Counted from the first letter of the stretch, positions 43,716 to 53,218 are shown. The stretch: 64,000 nt of DNA from UBA2705 sp963977125 (GCA_963977125.1 CAXBNJ010000003.1:310001-374000); one strand, 5' to 3'. Program-made: numbers and translations. The notes: generated by a model from the letters alone, not told the origin.

Positions 43716-44451
43716 TTAAAGATCCGTTCTCACGTTGAATTAAATTATCAAGCTGATCGCGGCTTTTTTCATTATAGCCACTATCCGTTTTTAATACTTT
43801 TGGCACAGCTTCTTTTAACACGTCAATTTCTTGTAATTTCTCACGCGTGAATGAGGCGAGCTCTGATTCTGTGTTCTCTCCATCTTCTGTCGGTAAAAGA
43901 TTATCAGGCAGTAAACCTTCAACGCCCGCGGCTGACCATTCAACATAAACACGGCTAAAGGCGGTTGGAAATAATTCTGCGCGTTTATCGGCTTCTAGCA
44001 TGAGATATAAAGGCAGATAGAGAAATCCGAGTACTAATACAGCGCGCGCTAAGCCAAAAAACACACCAAGCGTACGATCAATAGGGCCAAGGCCTGTATC
44101 TTTTAGTTTTTTGCTCAGGTAATAGCTGACAATAGATAAGACCAATACGATACTCAGCATAATGCCGCCATACGCCACAGCGCCAACGACGAACTCATTA
44201 GGGATAGGGCCAATTAAATTCTCAGCGCCTTCTTTTTCCACGCCCAGAATCGAAGCGACAGGGGCTTTTAAAAGTGGCCCAAAAAGGAAAGCACCGACTG
44301 CGCCGCCAATAAGGCCGGCAATGGTCAGGACTTCACGCAGGAAGCCGCGCAAGAAGGCTATGCCGATAGAAAATAATAAAACCAAGAACACGATGATATC
44401 GAGGATCAGGGATAAATTAATGCTTTCGGCTGAAATATTACTTAAGTCCAT
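43708..44451 (-). CDS. cvpA: CvpA-family membrane protein
   Basis: A 247-residue protein with four helices in the first 165 residues and the CvpA pattern: 'NLSLILDIIVFLVLLFSIGIAFLRGFLREVLTIAGLIGGAVGAFLFGPLL', then 'GPIDRTLGVFFGLARAVLVLGFLYLPLYLML'. In E. coli CvpA is needed for colicin V production and envelope stress resistance; the biochemical role is unknown. The C-terminal 80 residues are polar and acidic. It sits 93 bp after radA and overlaps the SDR gene by 8 bp. Confidence 0.9.
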   Translation of the reverse strand: MDLSNISAESINLSLILDIIVFLVLLFSIGIAFLRGFLREVLTIAGLIGGAVGAFLFGPLLKAPVASILGVEKEGAENLIGPIPNEFVVGAVAYGGIMLSIVLVLSIVSYYLSKKLKDTGLGPIDRTLGVFFGLARAVLVLGFLYLPLYLMLEADKRAELFPTAFSRVYVEWSAAGVEGLLPDNLLPTEDGENTESELASFTREKLQEIDVLKEAVPKVLKTDSGYNEKSRDQLDNLIQRENGSLNE

Positions 44452-44544
44452 AGGGCTATCTTGTCTTTTACGTTCGGGGTTTAAACTCTGCTGCGTTTAT
44501 AATTTATATAAGTGAGAAATTCAACTCTCGTTCTTATCGGATAG

Positions 44545-45939
44545 TTATGACGCTAATTTTTCCGTGTTATCGGCAAAATACAGCATCATATCGCCTGTGC
44601 TGCTGAGCTCGTTACACTTGATTTTTATATCAGGAGATTTTTTGCGTTTTTTCAAAAAGCGCGGGCACATGGCGTTTTTAAAGCCGAGCTTTGCCGCTTC
44701 TTTGAGGCGCAAGTCAGGCTGAGCGACTTGGCGCACTTCACCAGATAGGCCAATTTCACCAAAGATAATCAAATCTTCTGGCAGTGGGCGCTGTAAATGA
44801 GAACTAATTAAGGCCGCTGCCACAGCTGCATCAGCGGCCGGCTCAGAAATGCGGATACCGCCTGCGACATTTAAAAACACATCACAGCCTGAAAATTGAA
44901 TACCGCAGCGCGTTTCAATCACGGCTAAAATCATCGCCAAGCGGTTTTGATCCCAGCCAATAACAGAGCGGCGCGGGGAAGGCAGCGGTGAGGGGGCGAC
45001 CAAAGCTTGCACTTCAACCAATACAGGGCGAGAGCCTTCAAGCCCTGCAAAAACAGCGCTACCGGGTACATTATCTTGACGCTGTGAGAGAAAGATTTCT
45101 GAAGGGTTCGTGACTTCAATCAGACCTTCATGCACCATTTCAAAGACGCCAATTTCATCAGTTGCCCCAAAACGGTTTTTGACGGTACGCAGAATGCGGA
45201 ATGGGTGACCGCGATCCCCTTCAAAATACAAAACCGTATCAACCATATGCTCTAAAATACGCGGGCCGGCAATTTGTCCGTCTTTAGTGACGTGCCCGAC
45301 CAGCAATAGGCAAATACCTTTACGCTTCGCCACGCGGATAAGTTCTTGGGCAGAGCTACGCACTTGCGTAACCGTACCCGGCGCGCTTTCGATTGAATCA
45401 ACAAACATCGTTTGGATGGAATCGATAACGACTAAATCATAGGGCTGCGCATCAGCCTCTAAGGTGGATATAATATCGCGGACATTATTCGCGCTGGCCA
45501 GATCAACCGATGCCCCTGTAACCCCAAGGCGTGAGGCGCGAAGCCTTACTTGGTCAACCGATTCCTCGCCTGAAAAATAGGCGCATTTCTTGCCTGTTTT
45601 CGCAAGGCTACAGACAATTTGTAATAGTAATGTTGATTTCCCAATACCCGGATCGCCACCGATAAGCAGCGCAGAGCCAGGGACCAAGCCGCCGCCTGTA
45701 ACGCGATCAAATTCAGCCATATGGCTTTGATGGCGAATGACGGTTTCGTGGTTTTTACCTTCTAGCTTATGCAAGGCGATGGCGCGGCCTTTACCAAGCC
45801 CCATGCCTTTGGGGATGGCGGCTTCGACGATTTCTTCTGTAATGGTGTTCCATTGTTCGCAGCCATCACATTTGCCCGTCCATTTACGATGCACTGTACC
45901 GCAGCCCTGACAGACAAAATTTCGTTGTGGTTTGGCCAT
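44545..45939 (-). CDS. radA: DNA repair protein RadA
   Basis: RecA-like ATPase and branch-migration helicase of recombination. The 464-residue protein starts with the C4 zinc finger 'CQGCGTVHRKWTGKCDGCEQW', followed by Walker A 'GGDPGIGKSTLLLQI', Walker B 'YDLVVIDSIQTMF', the RadA-specific K-N-R-F-G motif ('RTVKNRFGATDEIGVFEM') and a Lon-like C-terminal domain ('VEVQALVAPSPLPSPRRSVIGWDQNRLAMILAVIETRCG'). Normal length. It belongs to the minus-strand block downstream of the heparinase-like gene, with cvpA 93 bp after it. Confidence 0.96.
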   Translation of the reverse strand: MAKPQRNFVCQGCGTVHRKWTGKCDGCEQWNTITEEIVEAAIPKGMGLGKGRAIALHKLEGKNHETVIRHQSHMAEFDRVTGGGLVPGSALLIGGDPGIGKSTLLLQIVCSLAKTGKKCAYFSGEESVDQVRLRASRLGVTGASVDLASANNVRDIISTLEADAQPYDLVVIDSIQTMFVDSIESAPGTVTQVRSSAQELIRVAKRKGICLLLVGHVTKDGQIAGPRILEHMVDTVLYFEGDRGHPFRILRTVKNRFGATDEIGVFEMVHEGLIEVTNPSEIFLSQRQDNVPGSAVFAGLEGSRPVLVEVQALVAPSPLPSPRRSVIGWDQNRLAMILAVIETRCGIQFSGCDVFLNVAGGIRISEPAADAAVAAALISSHLQRPLPEDLIIFGEIGLSGEVRQVAQPDLRLKEAAKLGFKNAMCPRFLKKRKKSPDIKIKCNELSSTGDMMLYFADNTEKLAS

Positions 45940-46034
45940 TTAAGTGGTGATCCCATTATCTTTATTTATGCGGCTTAAAATACAGTATTTAAGATAAGGC
46001 TGCACCCTAATATCGTCAAGGTAGCGCGCGGGTT

Positions 46035-47696
46035 TTAGTGAAGTTCTTCCAGTTTAATTAGCCATTCCACAGAGGTCATAGCTTCTGCAATTTGTGTGCT
46101 CAAGACGATTTGCTTGGTTTTGATCGGGCTATGGCTATTACCGAAATAGACGCTGTCTTCTAAGGAAATATGAGCGCCCGCACAGAAAAAGCGAAACCCT
46201 GTACCGCCCGGAAGGCTAAGGATCACTTCGTCTTTGTCACGAATAAGTGATGCACGCACACTGGGATGCATATGGAATCTTATTTTGGCAGAGCCATTAC
46301 TGCCATCGCCTGATATATTCTCAAAATGATCTTGGCCTGTGATGATCTTACCGCGATTTTGCGTGCCGATTTGGCGGTAATGCTTAATGCCATTGGTTGA
46401 TAAAAAGCCATCATGCATGGCAGAGACATAATCGCCGCCATCAATAGTGTCATGTTCGCATTCAATGCTTAAAGGCTTGCGGCCAATCGTGCCATTATCC
46501 AAAATTTCCGCGCTATCTAATTCATTAATTTGCGCGGTGTTATGTGCGGCAGTGTGACGCAAGGCTTCTTGCCATTCAGGGCTATAAGGATGCGTGCCAC
46601 AATTGGTGAAAACGCGCTGCTTGCCATAGCAAAATTCAAAAGCCAGCGTGCTTGCATGGCAATATTCGTCATGTCCGCGCGGTGCAGGCACGCCAACATC
46701 GATCGTTAACTGGGTGCGCCCCATAGCAATGCGCTCAAAGCCGCTTTGTGGGAGGGTTTTTTGCATTTTATGCTGACGGCCAGCTAAAGAGAGTAAGGTG
46801 GTTAATATTTGTACGTCGCCCTTTTGCGTGCCGTGAAATAAAGCGAGTTGCTTGTCGTTATAGCAGAAAAACCGCAAAGCATTATTCATGCGCTCAATGG
46901 AGCTTTGTAAAAGAAGGGAGCTTTTTTGATGGGCGGCTTGCAAGGCCATGCGTACATCATGCGCCGCGCAGAGTAAGGGGATTAAAGCGGCAGGGCTGCG
47001 CGAGATATGTCCGCCATCAAGTAATATTTGATCTTTCAGGCCCCGTAAAAAAACTTCCAAGCCTTTTTCATGCAAGAAGCTGTATTCTTCAAGGGCGAGG
47101 CCAGCAATGCATAAGGCGCGGCCTATGCGGATTTGTGTCATGTCATCAAGGTTACGGCTATGGATGCGTGCTAAGTGATTTAGCTGTTCGCTTAACGATT
47201 CAAAATACAGGTCACGAAATTCATCAGGGGCGCTTTGGCAGAAGAAATTATAAAAGGCAATCCAGTTATAAATGCGCATGGCTAAAATATTGGGTGTCCA
47301 TGCTTTGCTCTGTGCGCCGCGGCTATGCAAAATCCAATGAGTAATAAGCTGACGGCCTTTTTGACGCGCTTGTGCGCCGCCAAGTGTTTTGAGGTCGCGC
47401 AGCCAGTCAAAATTATTCAGGCGGTAAAAATGTTTTTCGTCTAGGCCGATCGGGTCCCAATTAGGCTGCGTATGTTCAAGTAATACGCCATCCAAATCAA
47501 AACAGCCATTTATCAAGAGCCGCGCTTTATCGACCGCGCCAGGCCAAGGGTCTTTGATTTCAAAACTAAGGGCGCTTGGAATGTTTTTCTTTAATAGGCG
47601 CTGCGAAAATAGCAAGCGCAAGCGTTCAAATTTATCTTTTTGTGAGAAACCTTTATACGGTTCAGTCTTTTCTTTATGGAGCAACGCATGAATCAT
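46035..47696 (-). CDS. Heparinase II/III-family protein
   Basis: A 553-residue protein with an N-terminal alpha-toroid-like region ('NNFDWLRDLKTLGGAQARQKGRQLITHWILH..WTPNILAMRIYNWIAFYNFF') and a C-terminal heparinase II/III-like beta-sandwich (about 320-540: 'GFERIAMGRTQLTIDVGVPAPRGHDEYCHASTLAFEFCYGKQRVFTNCGTHPY', 'LRHTAAHNTAQINELDSAEI'). The family cleaves or binds acidic polysaccharide; in alphaproteobacteria a member in this genomic setting is common and its role is unclear. No signal peptide is evident. It lies 54 bp after rpe and 95 bp before radA. Confidence 0.9.
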   Translation of the reverse strand: MIHALLHKEKTEPYKGFSQKDKFERLRLLFSQRLLKKNIPSALSFEIKDPWPGAVDKARLLINGCFDLDGVLLEHTQPNWDPIGLDEKHFYRLNNFDWLRDLKTLGGAQARQKGRQLITHWILHSRGAQSKAWTPNILAMRIYNWIAFYNFFCQSAPDEFRDLYFESLSEQLNHLARIHSRNLDDMTQIRIGRALCIAGLALEEYSFLHEKGLEVFLRGLKDQILLDGGHISRSPAALIPLLCAAHDVRMALQAAHQKSSLLLQSSIERMNNALRFFCYNDKQLALFHGTQKGDVQILTTLLSLAGRQHKMQKTLPQSGFERIAMGRTQLTIDVGVPAPRGHDEYCHASTLAFEFCYGKQRVFTNCGTHPYSPEWQEALRHTAAHNTAQINELDSAEILDNGTIGRKPLSIECEHDTIDGGDYVSAMHDGFLSTNGIKHYRQIGTQNRGKIITGQDHFENISGDGSNGSAKIRFHMHPSVRASLIRDKDEVILSLPGGTGFRFFCAGAHISLEDSVYFGNSHSPIKTKQIVLSTQIAEAMTSVEWLIKLEELH

Positions 47697-47750
47697 TTAT
47701 TTATATGTACCGTCTAGGGAGAGGGATTAGAGATTAAGTTTAAAGCGCGA

Positions 47751-48410
47751 TTAACGGAGTTTAGAGATATTTTCAGCATATGCAGAGGGCTCGCCCTTAA
47801 ACACGGCACTGCCCGCGACAAGAACATTGGCGCCGGCATCACACAGGCTGCGCGCATTATCAGCGCAAACGCCCCCATCAATCGACAAATCAATATCGCG
47901 GCCTTCTGCTTTTATCATTGCCGCGACGGTGGCAATTTTGTCGTTTAAAGGAATATGTTTCTGCCCGCCAAAACCAGGATTAACGGTCATAACCAAAACC
48001 ATATCAAGCAGCGGCATAACATGGCGCAAGGTCTCTGCTGGGGTGGCGGGGTTTAGCGCAACGCCAGCTTTTTTGCCCAAAGCGCGAATCGCTTGTAACA
48101 GCGAGTGAAGATGCGCTGTGGCTTCACCATGTACGGTAATGATATCAGCGCCTGCATCTGCAAAATCAGCGATTAATTGTTCTGGTGTTTCAATCATTAA
48201 ATGCACGTCGAATATTTTGTCGCTATGGGCGCGCAAATCTTTTATTACAGGCGCGCCAAAGGTTAAGTTCGGCACGAATTGTCCATCCATAACATCAATA
48301 TGAATATAATCAGCGCCCGCTTTATCAATCGCCGCGACTTCTGCGCCAAGCATAGAAAAATCAGCAGAAAGGATTGATGGTGCAATTTTTATAAGGCGGT
48401 TCTGTGTCAT
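47751..48410 (-). CDS. rpe: Ribulose-phosphate 3-epimerase
   Basis: Interconverts ribulose 5-phosphate and xylulose 5-phosphate in the pentose phosphate pathway. The 219-residue TIM-barrel protein has 'APSILSADFSMLGAEV', 'IHIDVMDGQFVPNLTFG', 'DVHLMIETPEQLI', 'VALNPATPAE', 'VMTVNPGFGGQK' and 'LSIDGGVCADNA', covering the metal and phosphate sites. It is the promoter-proximal gene of the minus-strand run ending in the SDR gene, and diverges from dnaB across a 190-bp spacer with DnaA-box-like sites. Confidence 0.97.
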   Translation of the reverse strand: MTQNRLIKIAPSILSADFSMLGAEVAAIDKAGADYIHIDVMDGQFVPNLTFGAPVIKDLRAHSDKIFDVHLMIETPEQLIADFADAGADIITVHGEATAHLHSLLQAIRALGKKAGVALNPATPAETLRHVMPLLDMVLVMTVNPGFGGQKHIPLNDKIATVAAMIKAEGRDIDLSIDGGVCADNARSLCDAGANVLVAGSAVFKGEPSAYAENISKLR

Positions 48411-48519
48411 AAATTATGGCCTAGATTTAAGTGAGACGGGCGGAGACAATTTGGGAAAAAGGCTAGGTTGAAATGCCTATAGATTAGCATAGCATGATTT
48501 GGCTCGCGCTTCTAGAAAG

Positions 48520-48528
48520 TTTTCCACA
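48520..48528 (+). promoter_or_regulatory. DnaA-box-like site 1 upstream of dnaB
   Basis: TTTTCCACA differs at one base from the DnaA box TTATCCACA. It lies 117 bp before the dnaB start, in the rpe-dnaB spacer. Confidence 0.4.
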
Positions 48529-48579
48529 AAACATAATCAAATTTAAGGACTCTGTTTTTGCCCTGATTTTCTATCCCCA

Positions 48580-48588
48580 TTATTCACA
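48580..48588 (+). promoter_or_regulatory. DnaA-box-like site 2 upstream of dnaB
   Basis: TTATTCACA matches the relaxed DnaA box TTATNCACA completely. It is 65 bp upstream of the dnaB start and 32 bp before the -10-like TATAAAAT at 48620-48627. Confidence 0.5.
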
Positions 48589-48644
48589 GGCTTAAAATTA
48601 ATTTGATTCGCTTCAACCGTATAAAATATGACTATATAGGGGCT

Positions 48645-50213
48645 ATGAGCACAGAAACAAAATTTATCGATCCCGCACATGATCAGGCGAATGCGTATGA
48701 TATGGGCAATATGGTTCGAGACGAGAGATATGATACGGATAATTCCGATTTAAGCCCCACGAATGAGGATCCTCATTTCCGTGAGCTGCCCCATAATATT
48801 GAAGCCGAGCAAGGCTTACTTGGCGCGCTTATGGCGGATAATCGTCAGCTTGAAAATGTGAATGATTTTCTGCGCTCTAACCAATTTTTCATGCCGGCTC
48901 ATCAGCGCATTTATGACGCGATTAATATTCTGGTTGAGCGCGGTCAAAGCGCGACTCCTGTAACATTAAAAGGTTATTTTGAGCAAGATGAAGACCTGGA
49001 TAAAGTTGGCGGTACGCCCTATTTAGCGAAATTGGCAGGCAGTGTAATCTCGGTCATTAATACGCTTGATTACGCCCGTAATATTTATGAGCTTCACCTT
49101 AAGCGTGAATTGATTTCACTGGGCCAAGATGTCGTTAATGAATCGTATGGTCAGTCGCTTGAAAACAGCGTTAGCGACACTATTGAACAAACCGAAAAAC
49201 GTCTGTTTGATTTGGCAGAGCAGGGCGAAGCTAAAGGTGGTTTCCAGACTTTGCGTGAATCGGTGATGACCGCGCTACAAATCGCTGAGGTGGCTTATCA
49301 ATCAGATGGTCATATTAGTGGTGTAAGTGTTGGCCTTGCTGATCTTGATAAGAAACTTGGCGGCATGCATAAATCAGATTTATTGATTTTGGCGGGACGT
49401 CCATCAATGGGTAAGACCGCTTTGGCGGTGAATATGGGCTTTAATGCCGCTAAAAAATACGCAGAATCGGGCGGTAAAGAAGGTGCGCCTGTCGCGTTTT
49501 TCTCACTCGAGATGTCCGCCGAACAGCTCGCGGCGCGTATTATGGCTGACCAAGCCAGTGTTTCTGGTGATACGATCCGTAAGGGGACGTTTACAGAGGA
49601 CGATTTCCGCCGCTTCGCGCAAGCGGCGAATGAATTGGCGCAAGTACCGTTCTATATTGATGACACACCAGCACTTTCTATTGGCGCGGTAAGAACGCGC
49701 TCTCGCCGCCTTAAACGTCAACATGGCCTTGGTATGGTCATTGTCGATTATTTGCAGCTCTTGCGGGGGTCGGGCTCTGCTCAGTCCCAACAAAACCGTG
49801 TTTTGGAAGTCGGCGAAATTACGCGTGGGTTGAAAGCTATCGCGAAAGAATTAGAAATACCTGTTCTCGCGCTCTCACAGCTCTCACGTGGCGTTGAGCA
49901 ACGTGAAGATAAACGCCCCATGCTCTCTGATCTTCGTGAATCAGGATCAATCGAGCAAGATGCCGATGTTGTGATGTTTGTGTATCGTGAAGAATATTAT
50001 CTAGCGCGCGAAGAGCCTGCTCAGCGTGCAAACGAATCGGCAGAAAAATTCCATGAACGCTATGAACATTGGTCACAGCGTTTACAGCAACGCGCCAATG
50101 TCGCGGAAACCGTTATTGCTAAACAGCGTCACGGCCCGATTGGTATCGTTGATTTGCATTTTGATCCGCAATATATCCGCTTCTCAGATCTACATAAAAC
50201 TCACGAGGAGTGA
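48645..50213 (+). CDS. dnaB: Replicative DNA helicase DnaB
   Basis: Hexameric helicase that unwinds DNA at the replication fork. The protein has the N-terminal DnaB domain ('LPHNIEAEQGLLGALMADNRQLENV', 'FFMPAHQRIYDAI') and a RecA-like C-terminal domain with Walker A 'AGRPSMGKTALAVNM', 'FFSLEMSAEQLAARIMADQA', 'GLGMVIVDYLQLL' and 'DLRESGSIEQDADVVMFVYREEYY'. I place the start at ATG 48645 (AGGGG just upstream and TATAAAAT at 48620-48627), since the TTG at 48603 would put the promoter inside the gene. alr follows 15 bp later. Confidence 0.96.
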   Translation: MSTETKFIDPAHDQANAYDMGNMVRDERYDTDNSDLSPTNEDPHFRELPHNIEAEQGLLGALMADNRQLENVNDFLRSNQFFMPAHQRIYDAINILVERGQSATPVTLKGYFEQDEDLDKVGGTPYLAKLAGSVISVINTLDYARNIYELHLKRELISLGQDVVNESYGQSLENSVSDTIEQTEKRLFDLAEQGEAKGGFQTLRESVMTALQIAEVAYQSDGHISGVSVGLADLDKKLGGMHKSDLLILAGRPSMGKTALAVNMGFNAAKKYAESGGKEGAPVAFFSLEMSAEQLAARIMADQASVSGDTIRKGTFTEDDFRRFAQAANELAQVPFYIDDTPALSIGAVRTRSRRLKRQHGLGMVIVDYLQLLRGSGSAQSQQNRVLEVGEITRGLKAIAKELEIPVLALSQLSRGVEQREDKRPMLSDLRESGSIEQDADVVMFVYREEYYLAREEPAQRANESAEKFHERYEHWSQRLQQRANVAETVIAKQRHGPIGIVDLHFDPQYIRFSDLHKTHEE

Positions 50214-50228
50214 TTAAGGGGCGTATAA

Positions 50229-51332
50229 ATGGCTATCCAAGCGCAAATATTTACGCAAAATATCCTTGATAATTTTGATCTCATTCAAAAGACGATTGGC
50301 ACCGCGCGTTTATCGCCTGTTGTCAAAGCTGACGCTTATGGCCTTGGCGCATCAGTGATCGTTGACGTGCTCGACAAGGCCAGAAAACCAGACCTTTATT
50401 ACGTCGCGACGCTTGAAGAAGCACTTGAAATTCGCTCGCTCACACGCGCTGATATCGCAGTCTTTGCGGGCGTTCAAGCCGGGCAAGAAGCGGAGTTCGT
50501 GGCGCAAAAAATAACCCCCGTTTTGAAAAGCCCCCGCGATGTTGAACTTTGGGCAAGCGAATCTGATCGCCTTGGGCGAAAGCTGCCCTGTCAGATTCAT
50601 TTAGATACGGCGATCAATAGAACAGGTATACAGGAATCTGACGATTCTCGGGTCACAGCCGCTTTGCAGCGTTTTGACATTCGCTATATTTTTTCGCATT
50701 TTGTGAGCTCCGAAGAGCGTGATAATAATTTAAACCAAACCCAGAGCGCCCGATTTTTAAGCCGTACGCGCCAATATGAACACGCTTATGGCGGGGCAAT
50801 CCAAAAATCGATCGCTAATAGCAGTGCTGTGTTTAATGACACGTCTTCTCACCTTGATATGGTGCGCACGGGCGGTGGCCTTTGGGGGATTGAAATGGCG
50901 ATAGGCCAAGCGCCAGAAATCAAAGCGGCGCTTACTCTCCGCGCAACAGTGTTGCAAGTTAGCGAGATAAAGGCGGGGGAAACAATCGGCTATAATGAAT
51001 TATTTAAAGCAGATAAGCCTTATCGAATTGCCACTTTAGCTATGGGCTATGCTGACGGCTTGCATTGGCCAGCCAGTAATCAGGCTGCGTTTTACTGGCA
51101 AGGGCAGCGCTGTCAAATCGCGGGCAGTGTATCCATGGATTTAACGACAGTTATTCTGCCACATGATTTAAGTTATGAGGACTCGCCTCAAGCGGGTGAT
51201 ATGATGGCGCTGGTCAGTACGGATCAACGCATTGAGAATTTAGCAAAAAACTGCGGCGCGCGCGCTTATGAAATGCAAATTGCGCTTGGCGGCGCACGAC
51301 GCACAGAGCGCCAGTATATATATGCTGAGTAA
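50229..51332 (+). CDS. alr: Alanine racemase
   Basis: PLP enzyme making D-alanine for peptidoglycan. The 367-residue protein has the PLP lysine motif 'VVKADAYGLGA' near residue 33, 'AGVQAGQEAEF', 'KIANSSAVF'-type sequence ('IQKSIANSSAVFND'), 'VRTGGGLWGIE', the tyrosine loop 'IGYNELFKADKPYRIATLAMGYADGL' and 'SVSMDLTTVI' at the dimer interface. Length is normal. It is 15 bp after dnaB, a placement common in alphaproteobacteria, and shares a strand with MlaE/MlaF genes further on. Confidence 0.95.
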   Translation: MAIQAQIFTQNILDNFDLIQKTIGTARLSPVVKADAYGLGASVIVDVLDKARKPDLYYVATLEEALEIRSLTRADIAVFAGVQAGQEAEFVAQKITPVLKSPRDVELWASESDRLGRKLPCQIHLDTAINRTGIQESDDSRVTAALQRFDIRYIFSHFVSSEERDNNLNQTQSARFLSRTRQYEHAYGGAIQKSIANSSAVFNDTSSHLDMVRTGGGLWGIEMAIGQAPEIKAALTLRATVLQVSEIKAGETIGYNELFKADKPYRIATLAMGYADGLHWPASNQAAFYWQGQRCQIAGSVSMDLTTVILPHDLSYEDSPQAGDMMALVSTDQRIENLAKNCGARAYEMQIALGGARRTERQYIYAE

Positions 51333-51453
51333 GGCCTGTTATTTCAATAAGTGATTTCAATATAAGCCTTTGACCTTTTGCGTTAAAAACGGTAAATATA
51401 ATCACAATAAATTTTGTTTACGCAGCTTCACGACGCTGTAGACATCGCATTTA

Positions 51454-52260
51454 ATGAGGACGATTACGATAATGCCATTCGCGTTTATTTTTAATATATT
51501 TGGATCTGTTGGTCATACGATTTTTGCTTTCTGTGCCTCTGTTGGGCGCATTGCTGTATTTACAGGCAAGGCTGTTGGTAATGTTTTTGTGCCCCCCTTC
51601 TTTGGTCGTATCACTATTCGCCAATTTATGGATATCGGTTTTTATTCTCTGCCTGTCGTGGGCATGACGGCTTTGTTTACAGGGATGGTTTTGGCGCTAC
51701 AAAGCTATACTGGTTTTACACGTTTTAATGCGGAAGGGGCTATCGCTTCAGTTGTTGCGCTGTCTATTACGCGCGAATTGGCACCTGTTTTGGCGGGTTT
51801 AATGGTCGCAGGGCGTGTTGGCGCATCTATTGCGGCTGAGATTGCAACAATGCGCGTGACGGAGCAAATCGACGCGCTTGTGACGCTTTCGGTTAATCCT
51901 TTTAAATATTTAATTGTGCCGCGCCTTGTTGCCGGTACGTTAATGTTGCCTATATTAGTTTTAATTGCTGATATTATCGGCATTATGGGCGGCTATATGG
52001 TCAGTGTACACGCGCTTGATTTCAGCGCAGGCTCGTATCTTAAACAGACCTTTGATGTGCTTGAAGCCAGTGACGTTATATCGGGGCTTGTGAAGGCAGG
52101 CGTTTTTGGTTTTGTGGTCTCTTTGATGGGCTGTTATCACGGCTTTTATTCAGGCCGTGGCGCACAAGGTGTGGGAGCCGCGACAACGAATGCTGTTGTA
52201 TCGGCTTCAATCCTGATTTTGATCTTTAACTATATTCTAACGCAGGTGTTCTTCTCATGA
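51454..52260 (+). CDS. mlaE: MlaE-family lipid ABC transporter permease
   Basis: A 268-residue inner-membrane permease with about five helices. 'FMDIGFYSLPVVGMTALFTGMVLALQSYTGFTRF', 'ALSITRELAPVLAGLMVAGRVGASIAAEIATMRVTEQIDALVTLSVNPFKYLIVPR' and 'GVFGFVVSLMGCYHGFYSGRGAQGVGAATTNAVV' are hallmarks of MlaE proteins, which move phospholipid between the membranes to keep the outer membrane asymmetric. The start may be the ATG at 51472, since AGGA lies just before it. It overlaps the ATPase gene by 4 bp. Confidence 0.93.
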   Translation: MRTITIMPFAFIFNIFGSVGHTIFAFCASVGRIAVFTGKAVGNVFVPPFFGRITIRQFMDIGFYSLPVVGMTALFTGMVLALQSYTGFTRFNAEGAIASVVALSITRELAPVLAGLMVAGRVGASIAAEIATMRVTEQIDALVTLSVNPFKYLIVPRLVAGTLMLPILVLIADIIGIMGGYMVSVHALDFSAGSYLKQTFDVLEASDVISGLVKAGVFGFVVSLMGCYHGFYSGRGAQGVGAATTNAVVSASILILIFNYILTQVFFS

Positions 52261-53099
52261 GTGAAAATGAAACGGCGAAAAACGCCTCAAATGCCACTGG
52301 CACGCCTAATATACCAATGATCCGTATGAGCAATGTCAAAAAATCTTTTGGCGAAAAGCATGTTCTACAAGGGATAAACCTTGAAGTACAAAAAGGTGAA
52401 TCTCTGGTTGTTATTGGCGGATCGGGCACAGGCAAATCAGTCTTGCTCAAAACTATTTTAGGTATGCTGGAGCCCGATAGCGGTACAATTGAAATCGCGG
52501 GCGAAGTGACCACCCATATACGCGGTCGTGCGCGCGTTGAATTGATGCAAAAATTTGGCATGTTGTTTCAAGGCGGGGCTTTATTTGACTCTCTTCCCGT
52601 TTGGGAAAATGTGGCTTTTGGTTTGATTCACGGCAAAAATATGCATAAAGCTCAAGCGCGCGAAATTGCGATTGAGAAAATTAACGCCGTTGGCTTGGAT
52701 GCCCGCGTCGCTGATTTATACCCAGCGGAGCTTTCTGGCGGTATGCAAAAACGCGTTGGTTTGGCGCGCGCCATTGCAACAAGCCCTGAAATTATCTTTT
52801 TTGACGAGCCGACAACGGGGCTAGACCCCATTATGGCCGATGTGATTAATGACCTTATTTGTGCCTCAGTAAAAGAACTCGGCGCAACAGGCTTGTCCAT
52901 TACTCATGATATGGCTAGCGCCCGCAAAATTGCAGATAAAGTGGCGATGATTTACGAAGGTGAAATTATTTGGTGCGGCGATATTAAAGACCTTGATAAC
53001 TCAGGAAACCCTTATGTTGACCAGTTCATTAATGGACGCGCTGATGGGCCAATAACAAAGCATAGTGATTTTTCGAAGAAGAAAACACAAGCGGCTTGA
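52257..53099 (+). CDS. mlaF: MlaF-family lipid ABC transporter ATPase
   Basis: The 280-residue ATPase partner of MlaE. Walker A 'VIGGSGTGKSVLLKTI', Q-loop 'GMLFQGGALFDSLPVWENVAFGL', signature 'ELSGGMQKRVGLARAIA', Walker B 'IIFFDEPTTGLDPIMADVI' and switch region 'SITHDMASARKIADKVAMIYEGEIIWCG' are intact. It overlaps the permease gene (ATGA). The usual partners MlaD, MlaC and MlaB are not adjacent; the next gene is an unrelated exported protein. The full transporter probably has its substrate-binding subunit elsewhere. Confidence 0.95.
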   Translation: MSENETAKNASNATGTPNIPMIRMSNVKKSFGEKHVLQGINLEVQKGESLVVIGGSGTGKSVLLKTILGMLEPDSGTIEIAGEVTTHIRGRARVELMQKFGMLFQGGALFDSLPVWENVAFGLIHGKNMHKAQAREIAIEKINAVGLDARVADLYPAELSGGMQKRVGLARAIATSPEIIFFDEPTTGLDPIMADVINDLICASVKELGATGLSITHDMASARKIADKVAMIYEGEIIWCGDIKDLDNSGNPYVDQFINGRADGPITKHSDFSKKKTQAA

Positions 53100-53218
53100 T
53101 GATGCTCTTTGTGTCAGGCCGTGATGTTGGGGCTTGATGTTAAAGGTGCGTTTTTTAAAATTTTTGTGGCAAAAATAGGGGCTGTGCGATACCCTTATAT
53201 AAACAAAGGATAGCTAGA

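Noticed and set aside
46748..47344. 198-residue frame antisense to the heparinase-like gene
   Set aside because: No recognisable motif, Arg/Cys-rich shadow composition, and the opposite frame has clear family motifs.
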